In this document: positions 54,235-64,000 of the stretch, piece by piece
Layout of the letters: every line of letters begins with the position of its first letter
Position numbering within the stretch: the stretch's first letter is position 1
Assembly: GCA_028716975.1 (NCBI GenBank)
Contig: JAQUOU010000004.1
Span: 143,069 to 207,068, forward strand
Origin: Methylobacter sp.
Lineage (GTDB): Bacteria; Pseudomonadota; Gammaproteobacteria; Methylococcales; Methylomonadaceae
Length of the DNA stretch: 64,000 nucleotides
Direction of reading: 5' to 3'
The notes under the pieces: generated by a model
Told to the model about the DNA's origin: nothing
The model's input: the letters and a program-made list of their open reading frames with translations, nothing else
Database searches by the model: none
Program-made: the position numbers and the translations under genes

Positions 54235-54651
54235 ATGGCGGCTTTTAGCATATTTGATATTGCCGGCAGCGGCATGAATGCACAATCGGTAAGACTAAAT
54301 CTGGTAGCAAGCAATATTTCCAACGCGAACAGTGTCAGCAGCAGCCTGGATCAGGTTTATAAATCCAGGCAGCCGGTGTTCGGGGCGGAATTAAAAAATG
54401 TCATGGATAAACAGAATGCAGCCAGCAAGGTGAATGTATTAGGGGTAGTGGAGAGCCAGGCGTCTACGGTCACGGAATATGCACCGAACCATCCGATGGC
54501 CGATAAAGACGGTTATATCTTTAAACCCAATGTTAATACGATTGAAGAAATGGCCAATATGATGTCCGCATCTCGTTCTTATCAGAATAATGTGGACGTA
54601 TTAAATACAGCAAAACAAATGATGCTGCAAACGTTAAAAATGGGTCAGTAA
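54235..54651 (+). CDS. flgC: Flagellar basal-body rod protein FlgC
   Basis: The 138-aa protein is a rod subunit. Signatures are IAGSGMNAQSVRLNLVASNI, SNANSV, and the C-terminal NTIEEMANMMSASRSYQNNV, then DVLNTAKQMMLQTLKMGQ. Its start follows the flgB stop with no room for a separate promoter. Confidence 0.95.
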   Translation: MAAFSIFDIAGSGMNAQSVRLNLVASNISNANSVSSSLDQVYKSRQPVFGAELKNVMDKQNAASKVNVLGVVESQASTVTEYAPNHPMADKDGYIFKPNVNTIEEMANMMSASRSYQNNVDVLNTAKQMMLQTLKMGQ

Positions 54652-54662
54652 GGAGATAAAAA

Positions 54663-55331
54663 ATGAGCACCGTAAATCCATACAGCGGTTTGGGAGTGGC
54701 AACTCTCGACACCACTACACCAGCTAAAAAACAGAGTTTGGGCCAGGAGCAGTTTTTAAAGTTGATGACAACTCAAATGACTCATCAGGATCCGACAAAA
54801 CCTATGGAGAATGGTGATTTCCTTTCGCAAATGGCGCAATTTGGAACCGTTTCCGGAATTCAGGATTTACAGCAGTTATTCAAGGACTTCTCCACTTCGA
54901 TCAGCTCGGATCAGGCGTTGCAAGCTGCCAGTCTGGTAGGACGGTATGTTTCAGCTCCTTCCGACCAGGCTCTCCTGGCAGCCGGTGGAGATATTAAAGG
55001 CCAAGTTGAACTTCCTTCCAGTTCGCCCAATGTTAACGTAAAAATTCTGGATGCGAGCGGCGATGTTGTAAAAACCATGGCTCTGGGCGGCCATTCAACA
55101 GGAACAGTGCCTTTTACCTGGAATGGAATGAATGAAAATGATGTCCCTGCTCCTCCTGGGGTTTATACGATCCAGGTGCAAGCTGGAATAGATGGAGTAA
55201 ATACGGCATTAAAGCCGGAGATTGAATCTCAGGTTGAGAGTGTTTCCATGGGCAGTGGCACGAATGGCGTACAAGTTAATTTAAAGGGCTTGGGCACGGT
55301 TGGTTTCAATCAAATAAAACAACTTCTATAA
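54663..55331 (+). CDS. flgD: Flagellar hook assembly protein FlgD
   Basis: The 222-aa hook scaffold caps the growing hook. The N-terminus LGQEQFLKLMTTQMTHQDPT, then KPMENGDFLSQMAQF, is conserved. The C-terminal FlgD Tudor-like and Ig-like parts include GTVPFTWNGMNENDVPAPPG. AAGGAGA precedes the ATG, 11 bases after flgC. Confidence 0.95.
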   Translation: MSTVNPYSGLGVATLDTTTPAKKQSLGQEQFLKLMTTQMTHQDPTKPMENGDFLSQMAQFGTVSGIQDLQQLFKDFSTSISSDQALQAASLVGRYVSAPSDQALLAAGGDIKGQVELPSSSPNVNVKILDASGDVVKTMALGGHSTGTVPFTWNGMNENDVPAPPGVYTIQVQAGIDGVNTALKPEIESQVESVSMGSGTNGVQVNLKGLGTVGFNQIKQLL

Positions 55332-55346
55332 ATCAGGAGATAAAAA

Positions 55347-56621
55347 ATGAGTTTTACCACAGCATTAAGCGGGTTGAATGCCGCGTCAAATAATTTATCC
55401 GTAACCGGCAACAATATTGCCAATGCAAACACCACTGGGTTTAAAAAGTCGCGGTCTGAATTTGTTGATGTTTATGCAAGCAGTCTTGGAGGCGTAAATA
55501 AAACTCAGCCCGGCGCCGGCGTCAGGGTAACGGAAGTTGCGCAACAGTTTAATCAGGGCAATCTGGATTTCACTGAAAACAGTTTGGATCTGGCAATCAG
55601 CGGCGAAGGTTTTTTCACCCTGGCCAATGATCCGACTGATCTTAAATCTCTGGTTTACAGCCGCTCAGGAGCATTCAGGGTTAACAAGGATGGTCTTGTG
55701 ACCAATACCCAAGGGCAAGCTTTACTTGCCTACTCCCCCAACGGCACAGCGGTTAGTGATGGCTTTAGTCAGGGAGTACTGAAAACTGTATCGTTAAATA
55801 CAGGCGCAGGCCTGCCGGTTTCAACAAAGAATGTTAATTTACAAGTTAACGTCGATAGTAACAACACGGTTCCGGTTACTACTACATTTGATCCATTGGA
55901 TTCGACTACTTTTAACAAGCAGTCATCGGTATCGGTCTTCGATTCATTAGGTGAATCGCATACATTAACTTCTTATTTTGTGGCGGGTCCGATAACAAGC
56001 GGCACCACAAGAAACTGGACTGTACATCATTATATTACCGATAACCCAACAACCCCGGTATCGGTAGATGTCGGCGGCACGCCGGCAACCTTGACTTTCG
56101 ATTCAACCGGCAAATTAACCGTTCCGGCCAACGGACAGATCCAATTAGGCCCTTATTCAACCGGAACATCGGCAGCAGATGTTACTGTCAAGATGAACTA
56201 CTCGGGTTCCACGCAATTATCCGCATCTTTCAGTGTGGATAAGTTAACGCAAGACGGCTTACCGGCAGGCCGCTTGACAGGCATTAATATCGATGATGAA
56301 GGTGTAATTTTTGCCCGTTTCAGTAATGGCGGCGCCACCCCGTTAGGTAAGGTGGCTATGACCCGGTTTCCTAACCCGCAGGGATTATCAAAGCTGGGCG
56401 ATACCAACTGGGCACAAAGTGCAAATTCGGGAGAGCCTATTCCCGGTGAGGCCGGTACAGGTAATTTCGGGGCGATTCAGTCCGGCGCACTGGAGCAGTC
56501 CAATGTTGATCTGTCAGCGCAACTGGTCAATCTTATTGTTGCCCAGCAGTCTTATCAGGCCAACTCGCAAACAATCTCGACTGAAAACAGCATAGTCCAA
56601 ACAATTTTAAATATTCGTTAA
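55347..56621 (+). CDS. flgE: Flagellar hook protein FlgE
   Basis: The 424-aa hook subunit begins MSFTTALSGLNAASNNLSVT, has the rod/hook motif [19 protein letters not shown], a hypervariable beta-rich middle (about 150-330), and the C-terminal polymerising segment LEQSNVDLSAQLVNLIVAQQ. Length is close to Salmonella FlgE (403 aa). CAGGAG lies before the ATG. Confidence 0.95.
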   Translation: MSFTTALSGLNAASNNLSVTGNNIANANTTGFKKSRSEFVDVYASSLGGVNKTQPGAGVRVTEVAQQFNQGNLDFTENSLDLAISGEGFFTLANDPTDLKSLVYSRSGAFRVNKDGLVTNTQGQALLAYSPNGTAVSDGFSQGVLKTVSLNTGAGLPVSTKNVNLQVNVDSNNTVPVTTTFDPLDSTTFNKQSSVSVFDSLGESHTLTSYFVAGPITSGTTRNWTVHHYITDNPTTPVSVDVGGTPATLTFDSTGKLTVPANGQIQLGPYSTGTSAADVTVKMNYSGSTQLSASFSVDKLTQDGLPAGRLTGINIDDEGVIFARFSNGGATPLGKVAMTRFPNPQGLSKLGDTNWAQSANSGEPIPGEAGTGNFGAIQSGALEQSNVDLSAQLVNLIVAQQSYQANSQTISTENSIVQTILNIR

Positions 56622-56642
56622 ACCTTTAAGTAAGGAGCAGTC

Positions 56643-57386
56643 ATGGATCGAAGTTTATATATTGCCATGAGTGGTGCCAAACAAACACTATTGGCTCAAA
56701 CGTCTAATGCCAATAATTTGGCGAATTCACAAACGACCGGTTTCAAGTCCGATCTGGAGCAGTTTCGCAGTATGCCGGTATTTGGCGCAGGTTTTCCTAC
56801 CCGGGTCTATGCCATGACCGAACGACCTGGAACTGATTTTTCCCACGGCGCCATACAGACAACGGGACGTGAACTGGATGTGGCTATTAATGGCGAGGGT
56901 TTCTTTGCTATCCAGGATGCGGATGGAAATGAGGCCTATACCCGTGCCGGCGATTTGCACGTGGCACCTGAAGGGTTATTGCAAACAGGATCAGGTTTAC
57001 AGGTGCTGGGCCAGAATGGACCGATCGCCATTCCGCCCGCTCAAAAGATGACAATAGGCAAAGACGGCACCATCAGCGTCATTCCCTTGGGCTCCAATGC
57101 AACGGCCCTGGTAGAAGTAGAGAGAATTAAAATGGTGAACCCTCCCATAGAAAATCTGGAAAAGCTTAATGACGGCTTGCTGCATCTCAAAGCGGGAATT
57201 CCGCCGCCAGATCCCGAAGCTAATGTCAGCTTAATATCGGGGGCTTTGGAAGGCAGTAATGTCAATGCAATTCAATCCATGGTGGAAATGATAGAACTTG
57301 CACGAAATTTTGAGTTACAAACTAAGGTAATGAAGACCACCGACGAAAATTCTGCTGTTAGCTCCAAGTTAATGCAGATGGCATAA
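56643..57386 (+). CDS. flgF: Flagellar basal-body rod protein FlgF
   Basis: The 247-aa rod protein starts MDRSLYIAMSGAKQTLLAQT, with SNANNLANSQTTGFKSDLEQ and the C-terminal EGSNVNAIQSMVEMIELARN. AAGGAG lies before the ATG. Flanked by flgE and flgG in the expected order. Confidence 0.95.
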   Translation: MDRSLYIAMSGAKQTLLAQTSNANNLANSQTTGFKSDLEQFRSMPVFGAGFPTRVYAMTERPGTDFSHGAIQTTGRELDVAINGEGFFAIQDADGNEAYTRAGDLHVAPEGLLQTGSGLQVLGQNGPIAIPPAQKMTIGKDGTISVIPLGSNATALVEVERIKMVNPPIENLEKLNDGLLHLKAGIPPPDPEANVSLISGALEGSNVNAIQSMVEMIELARNFELQTKVMKTTDENSAVSSKLMQMA

Positions 57387-57439
57387 ACCATGCTTATATT
57401 TAAGGCAAGTCAATACTTTGCCAACATCAGGAATTTATC

Positions 57440-58228
57440 ATGACAGAACGAGCATTATGGGTAGCTAAAACCGGTCTGGATGCCCAGCAAACACGTATGG
57501 CCGTTATCGCCAATAACCTGGCGAATGTAAATACCACCGGATTTAAAAAATCCAGAGCCATATTCGAAGACCTGGTTTACCAGAATATTCGGCAGGTTGG
57601 GGCGCAGTCCACGCAAAATACTCAATTACCCACAGGGCTGCAGTTAGGAACGGGTGTTAGAACAGTTGCCACCGAGAAGCTGCATACTCAGGGCAATATT
57701 CAGCAGACGGAAAATTCGCTGGATGTTGCTGTCAATGGGCGGGGCTTTTTGCAAATTCTAATGCCTAACGGTGATATAAATTATACCCGGGACGGCTCAT
57801 TAAAACTCGATTCCACCGGGCAGCTTGTCACTTCAGGCGGCTTGCCTCTGGAACCGTCGATTACTGTGCCTGTTGACGCCATCAGCATCACTATCGGCCG
57901 GGATGGGACTGTCTCTGTTCTGCAGCCGGGCAATCCGGCTCCGGTTCAGGTGGGGCAAATCCAGACAGCTGATTTTATTAACCCTACGGGCTTGGAGCCA
58001 ATTGGCGAAAACCTCTTCCGGGAATCTGTTTCCAGCGGTCCACCGGTATTAGGAACGCCGGGTGAACTGGAATACGGACCGTTGCTGCAAGGCTCGTTAG
58101 AAACATCCAATGTGAATGTAGTTGAAGAATTGGTCAACATGATTGAAACGCAGCGAGCTTATGAGATGAATTCCAAAGCGATTTCAACGACTGACCAGAT
58201 GTTGTCCTTCGTGACACAACAATTATAA
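57440..58228 (+). CDS. flgG: Flagellar basal-body distal rod protein FlgG
   Basis: The 262-aa distal rod subunit begins [20 protein letters not shown] and contains [20 protein letters not shown] and [20 protein letters not shown]. Length equals the family norm (260-262 aa). It is separated from flgF by 53 bases and followed closely by flgH. Confidence 0.96.
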   Translation: MTERALWVAKTGLDAQQTRMAVIANNLANVNTTGFKKSRAIFEDLVYQNIRQVGAQSTQNTQLPTGLQLGTGVRTVATEKLHTQGNIQQTENSLDVAVNGRGFLQILMPNGDINYTRDGSLKLDSTGQLVTSGGLPLEPSITVPVDAISITIGRDGTVSVLQPGNPAPVQVGQIQTADFINPTGLEPIGENLFRESVSSGPPVLGTPGELEYGPLLQGSLETSNVNVVEELVNMIETQRAYEMNSKAISTTDQMLSFVTQQL

Positions 58229-58242
58229 TTTGAGGTGAGAGC

Positions 58243-58917
58243 ATGATTGCTTTCAAATCTGGTTATCTGGTAATAGTTGGTCTATTACTGGAAGCTTGTA
58301 CGCCACTGCCGCAAAGAGATCCGGCTTTTGCTCCGGTTGCACCCGCGGATTTAAGACCGCCTGCGCAGAGTAGTGGATCAATCTATCAGGCCGGTTACGA
58401 TATGCGCCTGTTTGAAGACAATAAGGCGATGAGAGTCGGGGATATTTTAACAATTAAATTCAATGAGCTTACCCAGGCGAAAAAGGCGGATGATCTTAAT
58501 GCCAAAAAAGGCAACAACATTTCAGTTAAAGTTCCTACGCTGTTCGGCGTAGCAGCATCCGTTTTAACGGGCAACGATGTTCAAACCGAACTGGAATCAA
58601 CAAAAGATTTTAAAGGAGACGGGCAGGCTAATCAAAGCAACAGTTTAAAAGGCGACCTTTCGGTAACGGTAGTTGAGCTACTGCCGAACGGTAATTTAAG
58701 GGTGCGAGGCGAGAAACGGGTTACCTTAAATCAGGGCGATGAGTACGTGAGGCTTTCAGGCATTGTCAGACCCGTCGATGTAAGTCCTGCCAATATCGTT
58801 TCCTCTGATAAAGTAGCTGATGCGACCATTATGTATACAGGCGATGGTGCGGCGGCTGATGCCAGTAAGATGGGCTGGCTGTCAAGAATACTCTTCAGCC
58901 CCTGGTTTCCATTCTGA
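58243..58917 (+). CDS. flgH: Flagellar L-ring lipoprotein FlgH
   Basis: The 224-aa lipoprotein forms the L-ring in the outer membrane. The signal ends in lipobox LLEAC (Cys19). Family segments are [28 protein letters not shown] and the C-terminal [20 protein letters not shown], followed by [16 protein letters not shown] precedes the ATG. Confidence 0.95.
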   Translation: MIAFKSGYLVIVGLLLEACTPLPQRDPAFAPVAPADLRPPAQSSGSIYQAGYDMRLFEDNKAMRVGDILTIKFNELTQAKKADDLNAKKGNNISVKVPTLFGVAASVLTGNDVQTELESTKDFKGDGQANQSNSLKGDLSVTVVELLPNGNLRVRGEKRVTLNQGDEYVRLSGIVRPVDVSPANIVSSDKVADATIMYTGDGAAADASKMGWLSRILFSPWFPF

Positions 58918-58931
58918 AGCTGGGATTTGAT

Positions 58932-60035
58932 ATGAATGCAACACACAAGCACTTAATGATGATCCTATCGCTGGTTATTTCTTTCAGCTTCCCGGTTTAT
59001 GCAGAACGCATAAAAGATATTGCCTCTATTGAAGGAGTACGCACCAATCAATTGGTAGGTTACGGCCTGGTTACTGGATTGGATAAGTCCGGTGATAAAA
59101 CCACATTTACAGGGCAAAGTCTGCGAAGTATGCTGGGGCGTTTAGGATTGACACTACCGCCTGGAATTGATCCTAAGGCAAAAAATATTGCGGCGGTATC
59201 AATTCAGGCAGAGCTGCCGGCGTTTGCCAAGCCCGGCCAACATATTGACGTTACTGTCTCTTCAATTGGCGATGCAAAAAGTTTACGCGGCGGGGTCTTA
59301 TTGATGAGTCCGCTTAAAGGAGCTGATGGGCAGGTTTATGCTATCGCTCAGGGTAATTTGGTCGTCGGTGGGTTAAGTGCATCCGGCAAAGACGGTTCAA
59401 GCATTACCATCAACAATCCCAATGTCGGACGCATTGCAAACGGGGCAACGATTGAACGGATTGTGAATACGCCTTTTGCGGACGGCAATGCCTTGATTTT
59501 CAACCTGTACACGCCGGATTTTACTACCGCAAACCGCATGGCGGAATCTATTAACCATGTGTTAGGACCTAATACGGCAAAGCCGATCGATGCTACTTCG
59601 GTAAGAGTCAATGCGCCGCTGGATTTAGGCCAAAAAGTTACCTTTGCTTCAATGGTTGAAAATATGACTATAGCTCCGGATGATGCGCCGGCCCGCATTA
59701 TTATTAATTCCCGCACCGGAACGGTCGTTATCAACAGCAAAGTCCGGGTACAACCTGCCGCGGTATCCCACGGCAGCTTGACTGTGACGATCAGTGAAAA
59801 TCCGCAGGTGAGTCAGCCGAATGCATTATCAGGCGGCCAAACGGTGATTACGCCAAAGTCTCAGATAAAAGTTGAAGAAGAAAAAAGCCATATGTTTTTG
59901 TTTAATCCCGGCGTCTCACTGGATGAAATTGTTCGTGCGGTGAATAATGTGGGCGCCGCGCCCAGTGATCTGGTGGCTATTCTTGAAGCCCTAAAAGCGG
60001 CTGGCGCCTTACGCGCCGAATTGATCATTATCTAA
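58932..60035 (+). CDS. flgI: Flagellar P-ring protein FlgI
   Basis: The 367-aa periplasmic protein forms the P-ring in the peptidoglycan layer, with FlgA as chaperone. It has a signal peptide (to about YAE), then [20 protein letters not shown] and [12 protein letters not shown], and the typical end [20 protein letters not shown] followed by [18 protein letters not shown]. Length matches the family. Confidence 0.96.
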   Translation: MNATHKHLMMILSLVISFSFPVYAERIKDIASIEGVRTNQLVGYGLVTGLDKSGDKTTFTGQSLRSMLGRLGLTLPPGIDPKAKNIAAVSIQAELPAFAKPGQHIDVTVSSIGDAKSLRGGVLLMSPLKGADGQVYAIAQGNLVVGGLSASGKDGSSITINNPNVGRIANGATIERIVNTPFADGNALIFNLYTPDFTTANRMAESINHVLGPNTAKPIDATSVRVNAPLDLGQKVTFASMVENMTIAPDDAPARIIINSRTGTVVINSKVRVQPAAVSHGSLTVTISENPQVSQPNALSGGQTVITPKSQIKVEEEKSHMFLFNPGVSLDEIVRAVNNVGAAPSDLVAILEALKAAGALRAELIII

Positions 60036-60054
60036 TGTCAGGCCGGAGATTGCT

Positions 60055-61032
60055 ATGTTAGGCGTACAGAATGCCGATGTTTATACAGATTTTAACGGAT
60101 TTGCCAAGTTAAAAAGCGAGGCCAGAAAAGAATCCCCAGAAGCTGTGAAGGAAGTAGCCAAACAATTTGAATCCATTTTCCTGAATAATGTGCTCAAAAG
60201 CATGCGCGAAGCAAAATTGGCTGATGGCGCCATGGATAACGATCAAAGCAAGTTTTACAGTGAAATGTATGATCAGCAGTTAGCCGTGCATTTATCAGGA
60301 TCACCCGGTGTGGGTCTTGCGGATCTAATAGTCAAGCAGCTTAGCCATGATCAACCGGATAATAAGAAACTGGGGCTTGACGATTATTTGAACAGATCGT
60401 CAGGCACGCCAAAAGTCATTTCTTCGCAACGCAGTGTAATTGGCAAGCAAGTGGGCAATGCTGTTGATAACCAGAGTAAGAGCCCGGTCGAGGAAATTTT
60501 TAACATTCCGTTAAAGAATGAACCTCACCAGCCGATAAAATCAGCAGAACAGTTTGTTAATCAGTTGCAGGCCTATGCTGAACAGGCGGCAAAGCAACTC
60601 GGAGTGGAGCCCAAGGTGATATTGGCGCAGGCGGCGCTTGAGACAGGTTGGGGCCGTTCTTTGATTAAAGACGGTAAGGGCGGGAGCAGTTTCAATTTGT
60701 TTAATATTAAAGCCGATAAAAACTGGCAGGGTAAACAGGTTAAGGTATCCGGCCTGGAGTTTGATCAAGGCATAGGTAAAAAAGTTAAATCCGGATTCAG
60801 GACTTACAATTCATTTCAGGAAAGTTTCCAGGATTATGTTGATTTAATAAAAAGCAATCCTCGCTATAGCGATGCGTTAAAACAGGCGGGTAATGCAAAA
60901 CAATATGTACAGGAATTGCAACAAGCAGGATATGCCACAGACCCGAAATACGCAGACAAGATAATGAGCATTTATCACGGTAACACGATCGCAGGATTTA
61001 AGCCTGATACTGTCATGGCGATGAATCAATGA
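60055..61032 (+). CDS. flgJ: Flagellar rod assembly protein/muramidase FlgJ
   Basis: The 325-aa protein has two parts: an N-terminal rod-capping domain (about 1-110: VAKQFESIFLNNVLKSMREA) and a C-terminal glucosaminidase that opens the peptidoglycan for the rod (about 165-320), with the catalytic Glu196 in LAQAALETGWGRSLIKDGKG and YNSFQESFQDYVDLIKSNPR. A flexible linker joins them. This bifunctional form is the gammaproteobacterial type. Confidence 0.95.
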   Translation: MLGVQNADVYTDFNGFAKLKSEARKESPEAVKEVAKQFESIFLNNVLKSMREAKLADGAMDNDQSKFYSEMYDQQLAVHLSGSPGVGLADLIVKQLSHDQPDNKKLGLDDYLNRSSGTPKVISSQRSVIGKQVGNAVDNQSKSPVEEIFNIPLKNEPHQPIKSAEQFVNQLQAYAEQAAKQLGVEPKVILAQAALETGWGRSLIKDGKGGSSFNLFNIKADKNWQGKQVKVSGLEFDQGIGKKVKSGFRTYNSFQESFQDYVDLIKSNPRYSDALKQAGNAKQYVQELQQAGYATDPKYADKIMSIYHGNTIAGFKPDTVMAMNQ

Positions 61033-61075
61033 TCACCAGAGAGACCGCTATAATTTTCGGAATTAGGACGCTAAC

Positions 61076-62731
61076 ATGGCAGGAATATTAAGTACGGCAT
61101 TATCAGGACTCACGGCAGCTCAACGCGCGCTGGAAACCACAAGCCATAATATTGCCAATGTAAATACCGAAGGTTACAGCCGGCAACGGGTTGAGCTTGG
61201 CACCAGGCCGGCTGAATTTACCGGCGCAGGCTATATCGGCCAAGGTGTCAATGCTGAAACGGTTTCTCGCAGCTATGACCAGTTTATTACCAATCAGTTG
61301 ACGTCCAGTACGTCTGCCTTTTCACAGTCAGATGGGTTTTATGCGCTGGCATCCCGTGTCGATAATATTGTTTCCGATGAAGCGACCAGTTTGTCGCCGG
61401 CTTTAAAGTCATTTTTTAATTCCGTCAATGAAGTTGCGAATGATCCCTCCTCCATACCAGTCAGGCAGGTAGTGATTTCTGAAGCCGAATCCTTAACGCA
61501 GCAATTTAATACCCTGTCATCCCAATTCAGGGATTTGCGAACTCAGACTAATAACGAATTGCAAGGAACAGTCAACGATATTAACTCATTTGCTGAAAGC
61601 ATTGCTTCGCTTAATGCCAAGATTGTCCTGGATTCAAACCGCACATCCAATGGACAGCAGCCTAATGACCTATTGGATCAACGCGATGCATTGGTAACGA
61701 AACTTGCAGAAAAAGTAAGTATTTCTACCATTCCCCAGAAGAATGGTTCTTTGACTGTATTCATCGGCAGCGGGCAATCTTTGGTATTAGGTGCAAATTC
61801 GGCTGCTGTGTCTTTGTCACAATCAACTACCGATCCTTCCCATAAGACTATTAATATGGCCGGGCTGGATATTACTAAAAGTATTACCGGAGGCGAGTTA
61901 TCCGGGCAACTTAAATTTCGCGATGAAGTATTGGATCCTGCTCAGCAACAGCTCGGTTTGATGTCAGCAGGATTGGCTGTTGAATTTAATAAACTGCATG
62001 AAACCGGATTCGACTTAAACGGAGCTGCCGGAAAAGCGCTGTTTGGCTTCGGAACGCCAACGCTAACAGTGCCTGTAACTGCCGATCCGAACAATTCAGC
62101 GGGCAGTTCAGTAACCGCTGTTTATGACCCAAACACTACCGGTCAACTTTATCCAAGCGATTATTCCTTAAGCTATGACGGTACCAACTATTCCTTAACA
62201 AGGCTGAGTGACAACACGACAACCACTATTGCGGGTCCGGCTGCAACTATAGCCGGACCTGGATTCACACTGACCACTTCGGGAGTTTCTGCAAACGACA
62301 GTTTTTTGATCAGGCCGACGTTTGACGCAGCCCAAAAAATAACTTCCTTAATTACCAAGCCGGATGAACTTGCAGCAGCCGGCACCGGTACTCCGGGAGC
62401 TCCAGTGCCGGGCGATAACTCAGTAGCCCTAAGTTTGGCTGATCTTGAGAATAAATCCGTTTTACTGGGAGGTAAAGCCACTTTCAGCGATGCCTATGGC
62501 CAATTAGTATCAAAAGTCGGCACACTGACGCATGCGGCAAATATTAGCCGCTCAGCTCAAGAAGTGTTACTCAATCAGGCAAAACAGTCCAGGGAAAGCC
62601 TGGCAGGAGTTAATCTGGACGAAGAAGCTGCAAATCTGATTAAATTTCAAAATTCCTATCAGGCTTCGGCTAAAGCGATTTCTATCACCAGTTCTTTATT
62701 CGATATTTTAATCGGGGCTATCCGAGGGTAG
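61076..62731 (+). CDS. flgK: Flagellar hook-associated protein 1 FlgK
   Basis: The 551-aa junction protein links hook and filament and is an export client of FlgN. It starts MAGILSTALSGLTAAQRALE, has TTSHNIANVNTEGYSRQRVE, a beta-rich variable centre (about 320-440) and the C-terminal GVNLDEEAANLIKFQNSYQA. AGGA lies before the ATG. Confidence 0.95.
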   Translation: MAGILSTALSGLTAAQRALETTSHNIANVNTEGYSRQRVELGTRPAEFTGAGYIGQGVNAETVSRSYDQFITNQLTSSTSAFSQSDGFYALASRVDNIVSDEATSLSPALKSFFNSVNEVANDPSSIPVRQVVISEAESLTQQFNTLSSQFRDLRTQTNNELQGTVNDINSFAESIASLNAKIVLDSNRTSNGQQPNDLLDQRDALVTKLAEKVSISTIPQKNGSLTVFIGSGQSLVLGANSAAVSLSQSTTDPSHKTINMAGLDITKSITGGELSGQLKFRDEVLDPAQQQLGLMSAGLAVEFNKLHETGFDLNGAAGKALFGFGTPTLTVPVTADPNNSAGSSVTAVYDPNTTGQLYPSDYSLSYDGTNYSLTRLSDNTTTTIAGPAATIAGPGFTLTTSGVSANDSFLIRPTFDAAQKITSLITKPDELAAAGTGTPGAPVPGDNSVALSLADLENKSVLLGGKATFSDAYGQLVSKVGTLTHAANISRSAQEVLLNQAKQSRESLAGVNLDEEAANLIKFQNSYQASAKAISITSSLFDILIGAIRG

Positions 62732-62740
62732 GAAATTATT

Positions 62741-63652
62741 ATGCGAATTTCAACTTCATGGTCTCAACAGGTCGGCGTTAATGCGATGCTTGATCAGCAA
62801 TCCAAGTTGAGCGAGTTACAGATGCAGTTATCTGCTCAAAAAAAGATTCTAAAACCTTCGGATGATCCGGCAGGCGCAGCTCGCATCATTGATCTTAACC
62901 AGGGCATAAAGCAGACGGAGCAGTACCAAAGCAATATCAATACTGCTAGCCAGCGGCTTTCTTTGGAAGATGGAGTACTACAGGATGCGGTCGATGCTAT
63001 ACAGCGAGTGAAAGAATTAGGTATTCAGGGATTAAATGATACGAATTCGCAAAGCGACAGAGCTGCTATTGCTACAGAGTTGGACGGGTTAAGTCAGCAT
63101 TTACTCGGTCTTGCCAATACTAAAAATGCAAATGGCGAATATCTATTTTCCGGCTTTAAAAGTAATACTCAACCCTTTAATCAAATCGCAGGCGGCGGCT
63201 ATAATTATGCGGGCGATTTAAATCAACGCGCTATTCAAATAGGCACAGATAGACAAATTTCTGACGGAGACGCCGGCGTGACGATTTTCGGGACGCCAAC
63301 CGGCGCATTGTCCGCTGCTGGTTCCAACACAAATGTTTTTGAAGCAATCGATAAATTAGCCGCCGACCTGAGAAATAATACGCCGAACGCATCGTCCTTG
63401 GATGATATTTCTTCGAGCCTGGATAAAATATTGACCGCACAATCATCAGTTGGAGTCAGGCTGAATGCATTAGACAGGCAGGATGGGCTAAATTCTGATT
63501 CTGTGCTGGAATTGAAAACAGTATTATCACAAACAGAAGATTTGGATTTTGCTGATGCTGTCAGTAAATTTAATTTGCAAACTATATCATTACAGGCCGC
63601 ACAACAGGCTTTTAGCCGAGTTGAAAAATTATCGTTGTTTAATTATCTTTAA
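62741..63652 (+). CDS. flgL: Flagellar hook-associated protein 3 FlgL
   Basis: The 303-aa protein is the second hook-filament junction subunit, related to flagellin. The N-terminal helices (LQMQLSAQKKILKPSDDPAG, AARIIDLNQGIKQTEQYQSN) and the C-terminal helix (FADAVSKFNLQTISLQAAQQ, AFSRVEKLSLFNYL) are well conserved. AGGAAA lies before the ATG, 9 bases after flgK. It is the last gene of the cluster; no flagellin gene follows in the window. Confidence 0.95.
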   Translation: MRISTSWSQQVGVNAMLDQQSKLSELQMQLSAQKKILKPSDDPAGAARIIDLNQGIKQTEQYQSNINTASQRLSLEDGVLQDAVDAIQRVKELGIQGLNDTNSQSDRAAIATELDGLSQHLLGLANTKNANGEYLFSGFKSNTQPFNQIAGGGYNYAGDLNQRAIQIGTDRQISDGDAGVTIFGTPTGALSAAGSNTNVFEAIDKLAADLRNNTPNASSLDDISSSLDKILTAQSSVGVRLNALDRQDGLNSDSVLELKTVLSQTEDLDFADAVSKFNLQTISLQAAQQAFSRVEKLSLFNYL

Positions 63653-63830
63653 CGACGTATTTTTTATTAAAGTCTTTAAGATAATGAGTATCCAGTACTC
63701 CGGATCAAAGCTCCTTTATTCCAGGCGAATACTGCTATTGGTTCCAGGGAATATTGCCCTTCCTGTTGAAATGATATAATTAATCACGCCGCCTGAAAAC
63801 AGATTTATAATGCCATTCCAGGCAAAGGCG

Positions 63831-64000
63831 CTATTCCATCCTTTCTTCTTTAAATACAAAATACCTCGCAGTTGCCGATGCTTTATCTATTTCATATTTG
63901 ACCAGGTCGGTTGGCACAATTTCTATGTAGGCATTGAGTAAATCCGGCACAGAATCGCCTGGCGGTATGCCGTGCCAAGGATGAGGTTTAAATAGCAATT
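63831..64000 (-). pseudogene. Inorganic pyrophosphatase-like fragment (5' end beyond window)
   Basis: Read from 64000 downward the frame gives LLFKPHPWHGIPPGDSVPDL, then LNAYIEIVPTDLVKYEIDKA, the N-terminal part of a soluble family I inorganic pyrophosphatase (substrate-site segment ending EIDK). Right after DKAS the similarity stops: the expected GYLKVDRPQ is replaced by ATARYFVFKEERME and a stop at 63831. The enzyme's catalytic Asp cluster is therefore missing, unless the frame changes. The start lies outside the window. Most likely a truncated copy. Confidence 0.65.

Overview
The window looks like chromosomal DNA from a moderate-GC gammaproteobacterium, most plausibly a type I methanotroph (Methylococcales-like). 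The pointers are a DabA (DUF2309) inorganic-carbon uptake cluster, a PEP-CTERM-type anchor of the VPAP...FGAGLLGL form, a B. subtilis-type PssA followed by LeuA, pabB translationally coupled to an amino-acid-kinase-fold gene resembling the methanofuran-pathway kinase MfnE, and a complete gammaproteobacterial flg cluster. The taxonomic assignment is inference; there is no rRNA or methane monooxygenase gene here.

Layout. (1) 1-9.2 kb, minus strand: one operon reading NuoM-like, DabA, NuoL-like, NuoM-like and NuoM-like (cut by the window edge), with gaps or overlaps of only a few bases. It looks like an energy-coupled CO2/bicarbonate uptake complex with four antiporter-type membrane subunits instead of the single DabB of the minimal system. 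(2) 9.6-18.2 kb: a diguanylate cyclase with a periplasmic solute-binding sensor, DctA, CstA with its small YbdD-type partner, a PEP-CTERM protein and PssA. (3) 18.4-23.1 kb: LeuA, an Old-Yellow-Enzyme pseudogene, pabB with the MfnE-like kinase, and tRNA-Thr(CGU). (4) 23.3-31.8 kb: a decay zone with a frameshifted IS4-family element, a heavily deleted IS66 remnant, a broken sulfatase-maturase gene, a MITE-like element and a frameshifted GNAT gene. Two intact exported enzymes lie in it, a 2H phosphoesterase-like protein and an M1 aminopeptidase. (5) 32.2-39.7 kb: a tripartite RND efflux operon followed by a Gly/His-rich exported protein. (6) 39.7-48.9 kb: an LMF1-family membrane protein, a YjfB-type motility protein with its own sigma-28 promoter, a DUF2959-like coiled-coil protein, a small lipoprotein, two overlapping dynamin-like GTPase genes, DbpA and a small coiled-coil protein. 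(7) 49.4-51.0 kb: RhlE and tRNA-Arg(CCU). (8) 51.0-63.7 kb: the flagellar cluster. flgA and the flgM-flgN-ycgR operon lie on the minus strand and diverge from flgBCDEFGHIJKL on the plus strand. A sigma-54 site precedes flgB and a textbook sigma-28 site precedes flgM. The window ends in a truncated inorganic pyrophosphatase fragment.

Genes that work together: the dab/nuo-like operon; cstA with its DUF466 partner; pabB with the kinase; the RND trio; the overlapping GTPase pair; and the flagellar hierarchy, in which sigma-54 drives hook/basal-body genes, sigma-28 drives flgM, flgN and ycgR, and the distant yjfB-like gene shares the sigma-28 signature. Two families of dispersed repeats fill several intergenic gaps: TTCGA/CTCAGGA palindromes at about 11.9, 41.4 and 49.2 kb, and a MITE-like element at about 16.0 and 28.3 kb. 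The most unusual items are the multi-subunit DabA cluster and the paired GTPases.
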